From Shewanella sp. NFH-SH190041 (GTDB lineage Bacteria > Pseudomonadota > Gammaproteobacteria > Enterobacterales > Shewanellaceae), in assembly GCF_024363255.1 (NCBI RefSeq), contig NZ_AP026070.1:3658001-3722000 (forward strand): a stretch of 64,000 nucleotides of DNA. Direction: 5' to 3'. The translations under genes and the position numbers were made by a program. The stretch's first letter is position 1. Each line of letters opens with the position of its first letter. Below the pieces are notes generated by a model that was not told the origin of the DNA, did no database searches, and saw nothing but the letters and a program-made list of their open reading frames with translations. This document shows positions 32,202-41,493 of this stretch, in pieces.

Positions 32202-32429
32202 ATGCCAGCAATTCATGTTGATAGTGTTACTACTGACGAAGGGACTTATCGTTTTGACGGCAACTGGAACGGGACGAATTTAACAATCCTAGCAATAGAT
32301 AAATTAACTCCAGATGGGTGGGAAACGATGGATTTAAACAATGATGAAATACAGGGGCAGTTACAGTATTTGGCGTCTGAATTTATCGACTATCTGCAGG
32401 CTCACAGTAACATAAAACCTTTAATCTGA
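32202..32429 (+). CDS. Small hypothetical protein
   Basis: A 75-residue acidic protein with no signal or cysteines. It starts after GAGAGAATAAT and looks like a compact fold of several strands (YRFDGNWNGTNLTILAIDKL) followed by an amphipathic helix (EIQGQLQYLASEFIDYLQ). I do not recognise it. The regular alternation of residues and the ribosome site make a real gene likely. It stands alone between btuB and the CDF transporter. Confidence 0.6.
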   Translation: MPAIHVDSVTTDEGTYRFDGNWNGTNLTILAIDKLTPDGWETMDLNNDEIQGQLQYLASEFIDYLQAHSNIKPLI

Positions 32430-32571
32430 TTAGCTAAGCTTTCTGTCTTAACACAGCAAAACTTTTAGCTATCCCCCCTACAAATTATCAAGACAAAATG
32501 ATTATCGTAATAACTATATTAATCATGTCACCCTTTGCCGCAGGATAACACCTGCGACATGGCAACATAAT

Positions 32572-33486
32572 TTAAAGCCACCTCTCGCTACGGGTAAAAC
32601 TGACCGACAGCCAAGTATCGCCTAATGGCTGCACCAAATGCTGATGGATAATCTCCCGCACACTGTCCTGCCGTTCCAGCGGCCAATGGTCAGAATCCGC
32701 AACCAAAATATTAATTTCCAAATCATATTGCCGGCCCGACTTAGTGAAATGACAGGAATAATCAGAAAAATCATAACGCCGAGCAATACCAGCCAAGGTA
32801 CTTTCCACCCGTCGTCTGACTGGCGTATCGGGCGTCATCAGTAACACTTCTTTTAAATTACGCCGTAATACCTGCAATGGCAGCATCGCCATCGCCAGTG
32901 CTAATGCTGATACCAGAATCGGGTCAACATACGCATTCCAATGGGAATAACCCAAAGCATCGAGCAACATCACCAGCAAAAAGCCCGATAAAATCGTGGT
33001 ACTGAGAATACCGTCGACCAGCCATTCTTGAGCATCAACCCGCACTAATTCAGAGTCCACTTCACGGGCGATATGTCGCTCGGTAAAGAAAATCACAAAA
33101 CTAAAGACAGTGGACAGTAAGGCATAGGTCAATGCCACATCGAGATTAATGGGGTTCCCCCCATGGAGCATGGCTTGCACACCGCCATAAAAAGCAAACA
33201 GACAGATGGCAAGAATAATTAAGCCATTCACCACAGTGATCAGTGGTTCAAGGTGAGAATAACCGAACTGAAACACCTCATCGTCCGGACGGGAAACCAG
33301 ATGGGCGGTAAACAAGGTGAGCCCTGTCATCGCCATACTGAGTAAAGAAAAAACACCATCGAGCAAGATGGCATCAGAATTGACATACCATCCCATGCCC
33401 AAGCCACTGACAGCCATCAACACTGTCCCGGCCAGGGATATCCGCAGCGCCAGCTGCTCACTACTGCTTTTACGGCAATGCGCCAT
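32572..33486 (-). CDS. Cation diffusion facilitator (CDF) family transporter
   Basis: A 304-residue inner-membrane protein with about six membrane spans and a C-terminal cytoplasmic ferredoxin-like domain (from about residue 215), the CDF layout. The transport-site motifs differ from FieF: SDAILLDGVFSLLS in span 2 and VDAQEWLVDGILS in span 5, so the usual HxxxD is replaced by an ExxxD-like arrangement. The metal preference may therefore not be zinc or iron and cannot be predicted. Single gene. Confidence 0.85.
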   Translation of the reverse strand: MAHCRKSSSEQLALRISLAGTVLMAVSGLGMGWYVNSDAILLDGVFSLLSMAMTGLTLFTAHLVSRPDDEVFQFGYSHLEPLITVVNGLIILAICLFAFYGGVQAMLHGGNPINLDVALTYALLSTVFSFVIFFTERHIAREVDSELVRVDAQEWLVDGILSTTILSGFLLVMLLDALGYSHWNAYVDPILVSALALAMAMLPLQVLRRNLKEVLLMTPDTPVRRRVESTLAGIARRYDFSDYSCHFTKSGRQYDLEINILVADSDHWPLERQDSVREIIHQHLVQPLGDTWLSVSFTRSERWL

Positions 33487-33801
33487 AAACCCTCCTTTTC
33501 CATTGATTAATACGATCTCTCTTCCCTGAGAACAGGGAGGTCGCTTTCAGTATAATATTCGGGGCAGTGATACTCCGTGAGCCATCAGCCATCCCGGGTT
33601 ATCTGTATCATTCTTTTGCATTTTTTCTTGCACACTGCTTCAGCCTAATGGATAACACCCCCTATTTTCAAATTAGCCATCACTTAATGACACGCCGCTG
33701 AACCACAGATTTATCCCTGCACTTAAGGTGATTGAGGCCATCAATAAAACAGGCGGCCATCACTGATGCGATGGCCGCCTGATCTTTAGCTTTAAACGGT
33801 A
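33487..33801. other. Intergenic region before CDF gene; no gene seen
   Basis: It holds the CDF promoter region and the terminator of the DUF368 gene (33751-33780). No coding frame is visible. Confidence 0.4.
33751..33780 (-). terminator. Terminator of the DUF368 gene
   Basis: Perfect 11-base stem AGGCGGCCATC / GATGGCCGCCT with an eight-base loop, just past the stop codon. Confidence 0.75.
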
Positions 33802-34728
33802 TTATTTCTGGCTTTTCAGTCGATTACCAAAGTATTCCAGCGCAACCACAATAGCAATGCCGGCTAATAGACACACAATAGCCAAGCTTAACTGAGAGGG
33901 TTGCCCCACGACGTGCTCATAATGCCAAGGTAACAAATTGTGCTCAGCCAAGGGTACCTGCTCTCCCTTAGAATTAACGCGCCAACTGAGCACCTCTTTC
34001 CAGGGCCAGATTTTCCCCAACGTGCCCAACATCAGCCCGGTTAAAAACACTAAGGTCGCGCTATGAAAATGCCGCAACAGGGCTGACAGAACATGACTAA
34101 ATGTCAGTAACCCCAATACCGCTCCCACAGCAAAAGTGGCGATAATCGTCAGATCAAATGCTTTTACTGCACCAATAACAGGGGTATACAGTCCCAGCAA
34201 CAGCAAAATAAAGCTGCCGGAAATTCCCGGTAAAATCATGGCGCAAATGGCGATGGCACCGCCAAAAAGAATATTAATCAGTGAGGGTTCCACCGCCACC
34301 GGGTTGAGTACAGTAATGATATAAGCCACTGCAACCCCGGCCACAAACAGTAACAAGCGGGCGACGGTAAATCCCTGCACCTGTCTGAGCATATGCACGA
34401 CGGAAATCAGGATCAGCCCAAAAAAGAATGACCATACCGGGATCGGGTGATGGGCCAACAAATAAGTAATCAGCTTGGCTAAACTGGCAATACTGGTCAG
34501 AATGCCGCCAAACAGACAAAGCAGAAATGGGCCATTAATGTGCATAAATGCCGCTTTAAGCCCCCGTTGACGGACTATGCCCCACAAGGCTGGATTAATG
34601 CGGCGAATGCTGTCCAGCAGGGTATCCAAAATACCGGTAATAAAGGCGATAGTACCACCGGATACGCCGGGCACCACGTCAGCGGCCCCCATGGCCAGCC
34701 CTTTGAAATAAGTCAGCAGGTATTGCAC
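33802..34728 (-). CDS. DUF368 (PopT-type) polyprenyl-phosphate transporter
   Basis: A 308-residue membrane protein with about nine spans. Two related motifs, GAADVVPGVSGGTIAF (residues 14-29) and AMILPGISGSFILLLLG, are the inverted-repeat signature of DUF368. Members of this family, studied in Vibrio cholerae and named PopT, return undecaprenyl phosphate across the inner membrane for cell-wall and glycan synthesis. A hydrophilic insert (about residues 248-275) precedes the last span. Single gene with a terminator. Confidence 0.88.
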   Translation of the reverse strand: MQYLLTYFKGLAMGAADVVPGVSGGTIAFITGILDTLLDSIRRINPALWGIVRQRGLKAAFMHINGPFLLCLFGGILTSIASLAKLITYLLAHHPIPVWSFFFGLILISVVHMLRQVQGFTVARLLLFVAGVAVAYIITVLNPVAVEPSLINILFGGAIAICAMILPGISGSFILLLLGLYTPVIGAVKAFDLTIIATFAVGAVLGLLTFSHVLSALLRHFHSATLVFLTGLMLGTLGKIWPWKEVLSWRVNSKGEQVPLAEHNLLPWHYEHVVGQPSQLSLAIVCLLAGIAIVVALEYFGNRLKSQK

Positions 34729-34891
34729 TGTTTATCCTTAAAATTGAATACATCTCTCTGAGTTGCCGAGCATTATAAGTAAGTCTGCAACCCTTGCCCA
34801 TCCATGCCGTGCGCCATGATTGCCTGATGATTATTTCGCCTGTTAGACTCATCAACGCACTCTTATGTTTTTCTGCCAGAAGGAATCCGGC

Positions 34892-35362
34892 ATGACAAGC
34901 TCCAAGGTCAATAAAACCCTCGCCTTATATCAGAAACTCAGCCGCTGGCCATTGGGCAATAAACTCTTCTCTCTTGCGATCTGCAGGATGGCGCCTTACT
35001 TTGGTAGCGTCAGCCCACTTATCACTCAGCTCAGCCCTAACCATTGCGAGTGTTTGCTAAAAAAGCGCCGCCGTCTGGAAAACCATATCGGCACCTTGCA
35101 TGTTATTGCTATCTGTAATGGTTTGGAATTGGCGATGGGTGCTATGGCAGAGGCCTCAATCCCTCGCCACCTGCGCTGGATCCCCAAAGGTATGAATTTG
35201 GATTACACCGCCAAAGCGGGTTCAGATATCCGCTGTGTGGCTGAGTTACCCGGTGGCAGCTGGCAACCGGGCGATCTTATGGTCAAGGTCACCGCATATG
35301 ACAGTAATGATATTGTCGTCGTCAGTGGACAAATCCGCTTATGGATTTCTGCCAAAAGCTAA
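34892..35362 (+). CDS. DUF4442 hotdog-fold protein
   Basis: A 156-residue protein with the hotdog-fold layout of DUF4442 proteins: an N-terminal helix pair, NHCECLLKKRRRLENHIGTLHVIA, then a long helix (NGLELAMGAMAEAS) and C-terminal strands. The family is related to acyl-CoA thioesterases (PaaI/YiiD type), but substrate and activity are not established. Start ATG at 34892 with AAGGA seven bases upstream. Single gene, divergent from DUF368. Confidence 0.82.
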   Translation: MTSSKVNKTLALYQKLSRWPLGNKLFSLAICRMAPYFGSVSPLITQLSPNHCECLLKKRRRLENHIGTLHVIAICNGLELAMGAMAEASIPRHLRWIPKGMNLDYTAKAGSDIRCVAELPGGSWQPGDLMVKVTAYDSNDIVVVSGQIRLWISAKS

Positions 35363-35386
35363 CAATCCCCTGTACATCAGCACAAA

Positions 35387-35412
35387 AAAAGCACCCACAT
35401 GGGTGCTTTTTG
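35387..35412. terminator. Bidirectional terminator
   Basis: Stem AAAAGCACCC / GGGTGCTTTT with a four-base loop and A/T tracts on both sides, between converging genes. Confidence 0.85.
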
Positions 35413-35435
35413 CTCAGCATCTGTATTACTACAGG

Positions 35436-35996
35436 TTATACAGCAGGCTTGACGTTATCGGTCAGCTCAGCAGTACCCCGAGGCTTATGTAGCAATTTAA
35501 ATGACATAATGCCTATGACCAGGGCCTTAGTAATCATCATCTGGATATTGCCATAATACGCCGCCATGCCAACAAAACCGGACAGCAGCATAAATACCCG
35601 GTAGTTTTTAATATTGGTCATATACATAGCTAGCAGAATCACCCCTAAATCAGCATACTGCAATCCTTCTGACCAGCTAGGGTTAGCAATAAAACCCGCA
35701 ACCGAAGTCCAGCAAATATAACCCACTCCCAAAATCATCCCTGCTGCCAGCAGTTGGATCAGCCATTTAGGCGCGCGGGTAAAGTCCTTCACATAGCGGT
35801 ACACATTAATGGATGCCACAGACACATTCAGAATGATCTTCGGCCACCAGCCCATCAGAAATGACCATAAAATATCATTTGCCGCGGAGCCAAACGCAGC
35901 AAAGCGGGTAAATTTCATGGAGTTAAATACTGTCAGGGAAATATAAAAGGCAACTGAGGTCCAGCCGAGAATATTGGTTATCAGGTCCAGCGTCAT
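35436..35996 (-). CDS. YgjV-like inner-membrane protein
   Basis: A 186-residue membrane protein with about five or six spans starting MTLDLITNILGWTSVAFYISL. The pattern of short spans separated by small loops, with NDILWSFLMGWWPKIILNVSVASINVYR, resembles the YgjV family of inner-membrane proteins, for which I know no function. I take the ATG at 35996 after AAGAGAA; a longer frame adds 13 residues without a ribosome site. Confidence 0.7.
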   Translation of the reverse strand: MTLDLITNILGWTSVAFYISLTVFNSMKFTRFAAFGSAANDILWSFLMGWWPKIILNVSVASINVYRYVKDFTRAPKWLIQLLAAGMILGVGYICWTSVAGFIANPSWSEGLQYADLGVILLAMYMTNIKNYRVFMLLSGFVGMAAYYGNIQMMITKALVIGIMSFKLLHKPRGTAELTDNVKPAV

Positions 35997-36327
35997 TAGG
36001 GTTCTCTTGCATATTGTGGGGGATGCTATGGGCACATAGCTGTCTTATTTTGCCCTGTGGCGAAATACACTGTCACACTGTCGATATGGCAAACCATAAC
36101 AGCTTCAACTAAATTGCAGCGATTTCGCAATACACTCCGTTGCACTGGCGCGATAATAAGGCGAGAGTAACGCTATTGACAATGATTGCCGCACATAAGC
36201 TGTACAGAGTGAGCGTTTTTACAGCAAAAACCCCACAGCCAGAACCAAAGCACCACCCCGGGTCTGTTGACGTTATGACAGTCACTCTGCCAGTATGCTG
36301 CCAAAGTTGGACACATAAGGCCCCCCA
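35997..36327. other. Intergenic region; no gene seen
   Basis: Spacer between divergent genes. Frames on both strands are short and antisense-like, with no ribosome site. Confidence 0.35.
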
Positions 36328-36729
36328 GTGAACAGACGTATCTTTTCTTCCCGCCCACCCAAGCGTAACCGGCTGACTCCAAGTATCTTCATTACTCTGA
36401 TTTTTATCGCCATATTTGCCGCAATGCTGTATCGACACGACTTACCACTCTGGCTTGGAGGGCTGTATCTGCTGATGAGCCTGCTGACCTTTATCAGCTA
36501 TGCCCGTGATAAACGCGCAGCTGAACGTGGCCAATGGCGCACCAGTGAAATCATGCTGCAATTGCAGGCACTATTATGTGGTTGGCCAGGTGCTCTACTG
36601 GCACGTCAGTGGCTACGACATAAATCCAGTAAGGTGTCATTCAGTCTGGTACTGTGGCTCATGGTGTTGCTCAACCTTGCTGGACTGATTGCCATTGTCG
36701 TGCAATATTTTCCCATCCCGCTGAACTAA
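36328..36729 (+). CDS. DUF1294 membrane protein
   Basis: A 133-residue protein with three or four spans. The core YARDKRAAERGQWRTSEIML, ALLCGWPGALLARQWLRHKSSKVSF is the typical DUF1294 block; some relatives fuse it to a cold-shock domain, which is absent here. Start GTG at 36328 with AAGG upstream. Function unknown. Confidence 0.82.
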   Translation: MNRRIFSSRPPKRNRLTPSIFITLIFIAIFAAMLYRHDLPLWLGGLYLLMSLLTFISYARDKRAAERGQWRTSEIMLQLQALLCGWPGALLARQWLRHKSSKVSFSLVLWLMVLLNLAGLIAIVVQYFPIPLN

Positions 36730-36832
36730 CAGTGGTATTTAACACTGGCATGGTGCAAAAGAGTATTTGGCTCTACCATTATATTCCTGTCGCATCAGCG
36801 GCGAAGATCTACATAGAAAAGGAAAAAACTCA

Positions 36833-37312
36833 ATGAAAATGCTGCTTGCGGCGGTGGTGATTGCCTGCGTTATTTTTTATTTCTTTACCACAATGAACAA
36901 CCACAAACAGGCCAAAATCAATCAGGAAGCTGGCGCAGCGTTTCTGGCGGCTAATCAGGCAAAAGACGGTGTTAAAGTCACACCATCCGGCCTGCAATAC
37001 CAATTGCTGCACAAAGGCGATGGCACTGTGCATCCCAAAGCCACTGATACCGTGAAAGTGCACTACCAGGGTACATTAATTGACGGCACAGTATTTGATT
37101 CATCCATTGCCCGGGGTGAGCCGATCTCATTCCCGCTTAACCGGGTTATCAAAGGCTGGACCGAAGGGCTGCAGCTGATGACGGTGGGCGACAAAATGCG
37201 CTTTTTTATTCCCGCAAATCTGGCATACGGCAATCGTAGCGCAGGAAAAATTCCAGCCGGTTCAGTACTGATTTTTGATGTCGAACTCTTGGGCATCAAC
37301 CCTGCGGCCTAA
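36833..37312 (+). CDS. Membrane-anchored FKBP-type peptidyl-prolyl isomerase
   Basis: A 159-residue protein. An N-terminal hydrophobic anchor (residues 3-19) is followed by a short helical linker and a full FKBP domain (about 50-157): VKVHYQGTLIDGTVFDSS, GWTEGLQLMTVGDKMRFFIP and AYG, then AGKIPAGSVLIFDVELL. Active-site aromatics (Y, F, W, Y) are in place, so it should catalyse proline isomerisation in the periplasm. The dimerisation domain of FkpA/FklB is missing. Start ATG at 36833 after AAAAGGA. Confidence 0.92.
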   Translation: MKMLLAAVVIACVIFYFFTTMNNHKQAKINQEAGAAFLAANQAKDGVKVTPSGLQYQLLHKGDGTVHPKATDTVKVHYQGTLIDGTVFDSSIARGEPISFPLNRVIKGWTEGLQLMTVGDKMRFFIPANLAYGNRSAGKIPAGSVLIFDVELLGINPAA

Positions 37313-37331
37313 CGCACCACGCCAATATGCC

Positions 37332-37358
37332 AAGCCCGGCTAAGTGCCGGGCTTTCTT
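37332..37358 (+). terminator. Terminator of the FKBP gene
   Basis: Stem AAGCCCGGC / GCCGGGCTT with a five-base loop and a T-rich exit. Confidence 0.78.
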
Positions 37359-37402
37359 ATCGATAAGTCTGGTACTGTATGGGGATGTTTATCCCTGCAG
37401 CA

Positions 37403-38629
37403 TCAGGCCTCATAACCAAACGGGTCATCGATGCTGTGCGCGGGTTGGGTAAACCAGACGGGGCCATCGGCAGACATGTAGAAATGGTCTTCTAAACGAA
37501 TACCAAATTCGCCAGGCAGACAGAGCATCGGCTCATTAGAAAAACACATGCCTTCTGCCAGCGGGGTCTTTTCACTGCGCACCAAATAAGGCCCTTCATG
37601 GATATCCAACCCGATACCGTGCCCAGTACGGTGCGGTAGCCCAGGCAAACCGTGATCTTTTGCCATACCGGCAGCTTCCAGCTCGCCACGGGCCGCCATA
37701 TCCACTTCACCGCACGCCAGCCCCAATTGTGCCCGATTAAAGGCTGCCAGTTGCGCGGCTTTTTCCAACTGCCACATTTCACGCTGCCGCGCATTGGCAA
37801 CGCCAAATACATAAGTGCGGGTAATATCTGATTTGTATCCCAGTAGATCACAGCCGGTATCAATCAGCACAATGTCATTATCTGCCAAGGTCTTGGGATG
37901 GCGCACTCCGTGAGGATACTGGGAGTCCTCTCCAAACAGCACGATACAGAAATAGGACCCCGCCGGCGCGCCGACCCGGATATGCGCCTGATGAATAAAC
38001 GCCTCCACCTCAGCCACGCTAATGCCGGCATATAAGATACGCGCAACAGCCTGATGTACCGCTAGAGTCATCTCTTTAGCCCGCTGCATAATCGCCAGCT
38101 CAGCGGCAGATTTCCGTGCCCGACAATATAACGTCAGCTCAGCGGCGGACTGCAGGGTCAGTGCCGAGTTAGCCCGGCGTAAACCATCAAATAAAAACAA
38201 AGGCACGGACTCATCCACTGCTAACTGCAAGTCCGATAACGCTCGGCCTGTCATGCGCATCAGCATTTGGCCTAGCAGAGCATAGGGACTTTCATCCTCA
38301 TGCCAAGTATTCACTGTGCCTGGCAAGGTCATAAACTCTGTCACTGTCCCCAGCTCAAAATGGGGCGCGATATATTCCAACTGGCCATCGGCTGTCAGTA
38401 ACGCCCCGACCATGCGCTCAGAAGGCGACCAGCGCAGCCCGGTAAAATAATACAGATTAGTACCGGCATTGAGGTACAAGGCATCCAGTCCCTGCTGACG
38501 CAACAGTGCCGCCGCTTGGGATAGCCGTTGCTGCCATTCATCCCGGCTGATAGGCTGCACGCCAGCAGTCATATCCGTTAATTTGGCCAATTCAATTTCA
38601 GGGCGGGAGCCGCCAACACCTAGGGTCAT
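37403..38629 (-). CDS. M24-family Xaa-Pro peptidase (short form)
   Basis: A 408-residue two-domain pita-bread metallopeptidase. The creatinase-like N-terminal domain (about 25-165) contains LDALYLNAGTNLYYFTGL. The catalytic domain has the five metal ligands in DTGCDLLGYKSDITRTY (two Asp), HRTGHGIGLDIHEGP (His), NEPM (Glu) and RLEDHF (Glu). It should remove or cleave X-Pro peptides in the cytoplasm. A second, longer M24 gene (39051-40838) is divergently oriented next to it. Confidence 0.92.
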   Translation of the reverse strand: MTLGVGGSRPEIELAKLTDMTAGVQPISRDEWQQRLSQAAALLRQQGLDALYLNAGTNLYYFTGLRWSPSERMVGALLTADGQLEYIAPHFELGTVTEFMTLPGTVNTWHEDESPYALLGQMLMRMTGRALSDLQLAVDESVPLFLFDGLRRANSALTLQSAAELTLYCRARKSAAELAIMQRAKEMTLAVHQAVARILYAGISVAEVEAFIHQAHIRVGAPAGSYFCIVLFGEDSQYPHGVRHPKTLADNDIVLIDTGCDLLGYKSDITRTYVFGVANARQREMWQLEKAAQLAAFNRAQLGLACGEVDMAARGELEAAGMAKDHGLPGLPHRTGHGIGLDIHEGPYLVRSEKTPLAEGMCFSNEPMLCLPGEFGIRLEDHFYMSADGPVWFTQPAHSIDDPFGYEA

Positions 38630-39050
38630 CTATATTTCCTTTGTTATTTTATTATCAAGAGACAAAGCGCAACTTAAGTCACTGCATCATGTAGGCAATT
38701 CAATGCTTGCTCTGTGGTGTGTAAGCCTGCCCCCCCCCCTCAAGCACAGGGTATCGTTCAAGGGCGATGAAATAGGAATAACATCCCTGCCACCGCAAAC
38801 GGCATACCATTAACCGACTGCATACACTCGGTCGCGCAGCAGCAATTTTATACAATATCTGCCACAGTATTCCGAATCTAAGTAACAGATCCTCAGGCTA
38901 AAATTTCTCACACCGCTTGCCCATGCCAGATTGCCCCGCCATAATCGAGCCAAGACATAGGCAGTCTGTCCTTGAACATTTTTCCGAAGTTTGGCCGTAT
39001 CAATTAACAGATACCCTCTCAGTAGACTGCCACAGCAAACGGAGTCCTAT
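38630..39050. other. Divergent spacer between two M24 peptidase genes; no gene seen
   Basis: About 420 bases. The only striking item is a run of ten C residues (38730-38739). A frame at 38991 extends the downstream peptidase but lacks a ribosome site. Confidence 0.4.
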
Positions 39051-40838
39051 ATGTCAGACACAATTGCATCCCGCCTAGCCGCAGTGCGCGGCGAAATGGC
39101 ATCAGTGGGCATTCAGGCTTTTATCGTGCCCCGAGCTGATGAATATCTTGGCGAATATGTTCCAGCGCACAATGAACGACTGCACTGGATTAGTGGCTTT
39201 ACCGGCAGTGCTGGCGGCGTCATCGTCCTGGAAAAAAGTGCGGCGATTTTCACTGATGGCCGTTACACGGTGCAGGTGCGCCAACAGGTCAGTGATAAGT
39301 TGTTTGAGTTTGAAAGTCTGACCGACACGCCTCTAGCCGACTATCTGGCCCATCATCTGGTCGCCGGTGACAAAGTTGGCATTGATGCCAGGTTGCACCA
39401 TATGGCTTGGTTTGAGGCGACCAAACATACGTTGGCCAAATCCGGTATTGATCTCATTGCCCTCAAACAAAATCCGATAGATCAGCACTGGCGCAACAGA
39501 CCGGCACTCCCATCGACCCCGATCATGCTCTACAGCGCTGCGCAATCCGGCCAATCCAGCCTGCATAAACGGCAGCAAATTGGCGCTGAAATTACCAAAG
39601 CTGGCGCAGAACTGGCACTGATCACAGCACTGGATTCACTGGCTTGGTTGCTTAATATCCGTGGACGAGATGTACCCCATCTGCCGGTGGTCATGGGTAC
39701 CGGGCTCTTGTGGGCCAATGGCACCATGCGTTTTTTCACTGATATGAGCAAATTGCCGCAATCCATTGATGCCCAAGTCGGCGAAGGGGTAAGCTTTTAC
39801 CCAGAAGAAGATCTGGCAGAAATGTTCAGCGAGCTAAAAGGGCAAAAACTACTGGCCGACCCTCATACAGCCAATGCCGCCCTGTTGTTGGCCGCGGGCC
39901 ATGCCGGCGCCGAACTTATCCCGGGGATGGATCCGGTGCTGATGCCCAAGGCCTGCAAAAATGAAGTGGAACTGGACGGTATGCGCAACTGCCATGTCCG
40001 CGATGGTGCCGCCGTCTGCCGTTTTCTCGCTTGGCTGGATCGGGAAGTTGCCACCGGCAATCTTTATGATGAAGGTGAACTGGCAGATAAACTGGCTCGG
40101 TTCCGTGAGCAAGATGGCCATTATATTGAGCCCAGCTTCGATACCATTTCCGCCGCCGGTGCCAATGCCGCCATGTGCCATTACAACCACCTTAACGGTA
40201 AAGCAGCCAAACTCACCATGGACAGCATGTACCTGGTTGATTCAGGCGGTCAATATCTGGACGGCACCACAGATGTCACCCGTACCATTGCTATTGGTGA
40301 TGTCGGCGCTGAACAGAAAAAAATGGTCACTTTGGTACTGAAAGGTCACATTGCCCTCGATATGGCAAAATTCCCGAAAGGCACCACAGGCCCGCAGCTG
40401 GATGCCTTTGCCCGTCAATACCTGTGGCAATACGGCTTTGACTATGACCACGGTACCGGCCATGGCGTCGGCCATTTCCTCAGCGTACATGAAGGGCCGC
40501 AGCGGATTGCCAAAAATGCCAATTCAGTGCCTCTGCTACCCGGGATGATATTGTCTAATGAACCCGGGTATTACCGGACTGACGGCTTTGGTATCCGCCT
40601 AGAAAACTTGGTCGAAGTGCGCGCCTGTGAAGCACTGGCTGATGCAGAGCGGGAAATGCTGGAGTTCAATGCCATCACATTGATCCCATTTGATCTCCGA
40701 TTACTGGATAAAAGCTTGATGACCCGGGATGAAATCGACTGGCTGAACCGTTATCACAAACGTGTTTATCAAGCAGTATCACCCCTGCTGCATGAGCATG
40801 ATCTGGCTTGGTTGAAACATGCCACCCGCGCTATCTAA
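39051..40838 (+). CDS. Aminopeptidase P (long, three-domain Xaa-Pro aminopeptidase)
   Basis: A 595-residue enzyme of the three-domain type found in eukaryotes and some bacteria: two creatinase-like domains (about 5-130 and 155-305), then the M24 catalytic domain with VDSGGQYLDGTTDVTRT, HGTGHGVGHFLSVHEGP, NEPGYY and IRLENLVEV, and a short C-terminal extension. It is distinct from E. coli PepP (about 440 residues). Start ATG at 39051 after GGAG with eight-base spacing. Followed by a terminator. Confidence 0.93.
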   Translation: MSDTIASRLAAVRGEMASVGIQAFIVPRADEYLGEYVPAHNERLHWISGFTGSAGGVIVLEKSAAIFTDGRYTVQVRQQVSDKLFEFESLTDTPLADYLAHHLVAGDKVGIDARLHHMAWFEATKHTLAKSGIDLIALKQNPIDQHWRNRPALPSTPIMLYSAAQSGQSSLHKRQQIGAEITKAGAELALITALDSLAWLLNIRGRDVPHLPVVMGTGLLWANGTMRFFTDMSKLPQSIDAQVGEGVSFYPEEDLAEMFSELKGQKLLADPHTANAALLLAAGHAGAELIPGMDPVLMPKACKNEVELDGMRNCHVRDGAAVCRFLAWLDREVATGNLYDEGELADKLARFREQDGHYIEPSFDTISAAGANAAMCHYNHLNGKAAKLTMDSMYLVDSGGQYLDGTTDVTRTIAIGDVGAEQKKMVTLVLKGHIALDMAKFPKGTTGPQLDAFARQYLWQYGFDYDHGTGHGVGHFLSVHEGPQRIAKNANSVPLLPGMILSNEPGYYRTDGFGIRLENLVEVRACEALADAEREMLEFNAITLIPFDLRLLDKSLMTRDEIDWLNRYHKRVYQAVSPLLHEHDLAWLKHATRAI

Positions 40839-40869
40839 CCGTTATTGCGGCTGATAATGTCGGTTTAAT

Positions 40870-40896
40870 AAAAAGGAGCCCAACGGCTCCTTTTTT
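40870..40896 (+). terminator. Terminator of the aminopeptidase gene
   Basis: Stem AAAAAGGAGCC / GGCTCCTTTTT with a CAAC loop and a long T tract. Confidence 0.87.
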
Positions 40897-40926
40897 GTGT
40901 CCTGTTCTCAGGTAACAAACAGTCAA

Positions 40927-41337
40927 TTACTCTGCAATAGGTAATTTGCTTTCGATAAAATCAAATTGACCGCTGTGGATATACACAATGCGGCAATCAC
41001 TGATATAGCGGACACTGTGCACTTGTTCCTTACGGATATACGCGGTATCGCCAAGAATATATAGCCGCTCATCACCATCTTTAACCAGTTTGCCATCCTG
41101 TTGCAGATAAAACTGCACTGCCATATCCCCTTCCACCATGATGGTCATATCATCACCGGGATGATAATGAGGTGGCTCAGTGGTACCGGCCTCCCAGGTT
41201 TCCAGCAGTACTTCTACCCCATCAGGATCCTGCGGATAGCCACCGCGGTATTTAAAACCGGCTGGAGCACCCGGCTCTGATTTAAAATGCTGCCATACAT
41301 CACTGGTGAACATATCGGGTTGTTGGGTAGACATCAT
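40927..41337 (-). CDS. Cupin-domain protein
   Basis: A 136-residue single-cupin protein. The first cupin motif is seen as EPPHYHPGDDMTIMVEG (two His and a Glu as probable metal ligands). The second is weaker around AYIRKEQVHSVRY, with one His. No signal. Possible roles include small-molecule dioxygenase, isomerase or sensor; neighbours do not help. The 155-base spacer after it holds no gene. Confidence 0.8.
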   Translation of the reverse strand: MMSTQQPDMFTSDVWQHFKSEPGAPAGFKYRGGYPQDPDGVEVLLETWEAGTTEPPHYHPGDDMTIMVEGDMAVQFYLQQDGKLVKDGDERLYILGDTAYIRKEQVHSVRYISDCRIVYIHSGQFDFIESKLPIAE

Positions 41338-41493
41338 CTGACTCCTACAGAATTAAGTCCTTCCATTTTAGTCCCCTGCCGAGATATACCGGTTAAAGTT
41401 TACGCCTCATAAGATGAATTCCGTTTCATTCTGCACCGCTATCACAGTATCCCACCTCAACTATTCGTAGGTGACAAATGCCATCACTCATCG

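Noticed and set aside
32493..32511. Fur-box-like sequence AAATGATTATCGTAATAAC
   Set aside because: It lies between the ends of two converging genes, not at a promoter, and matches the consensus only partly.
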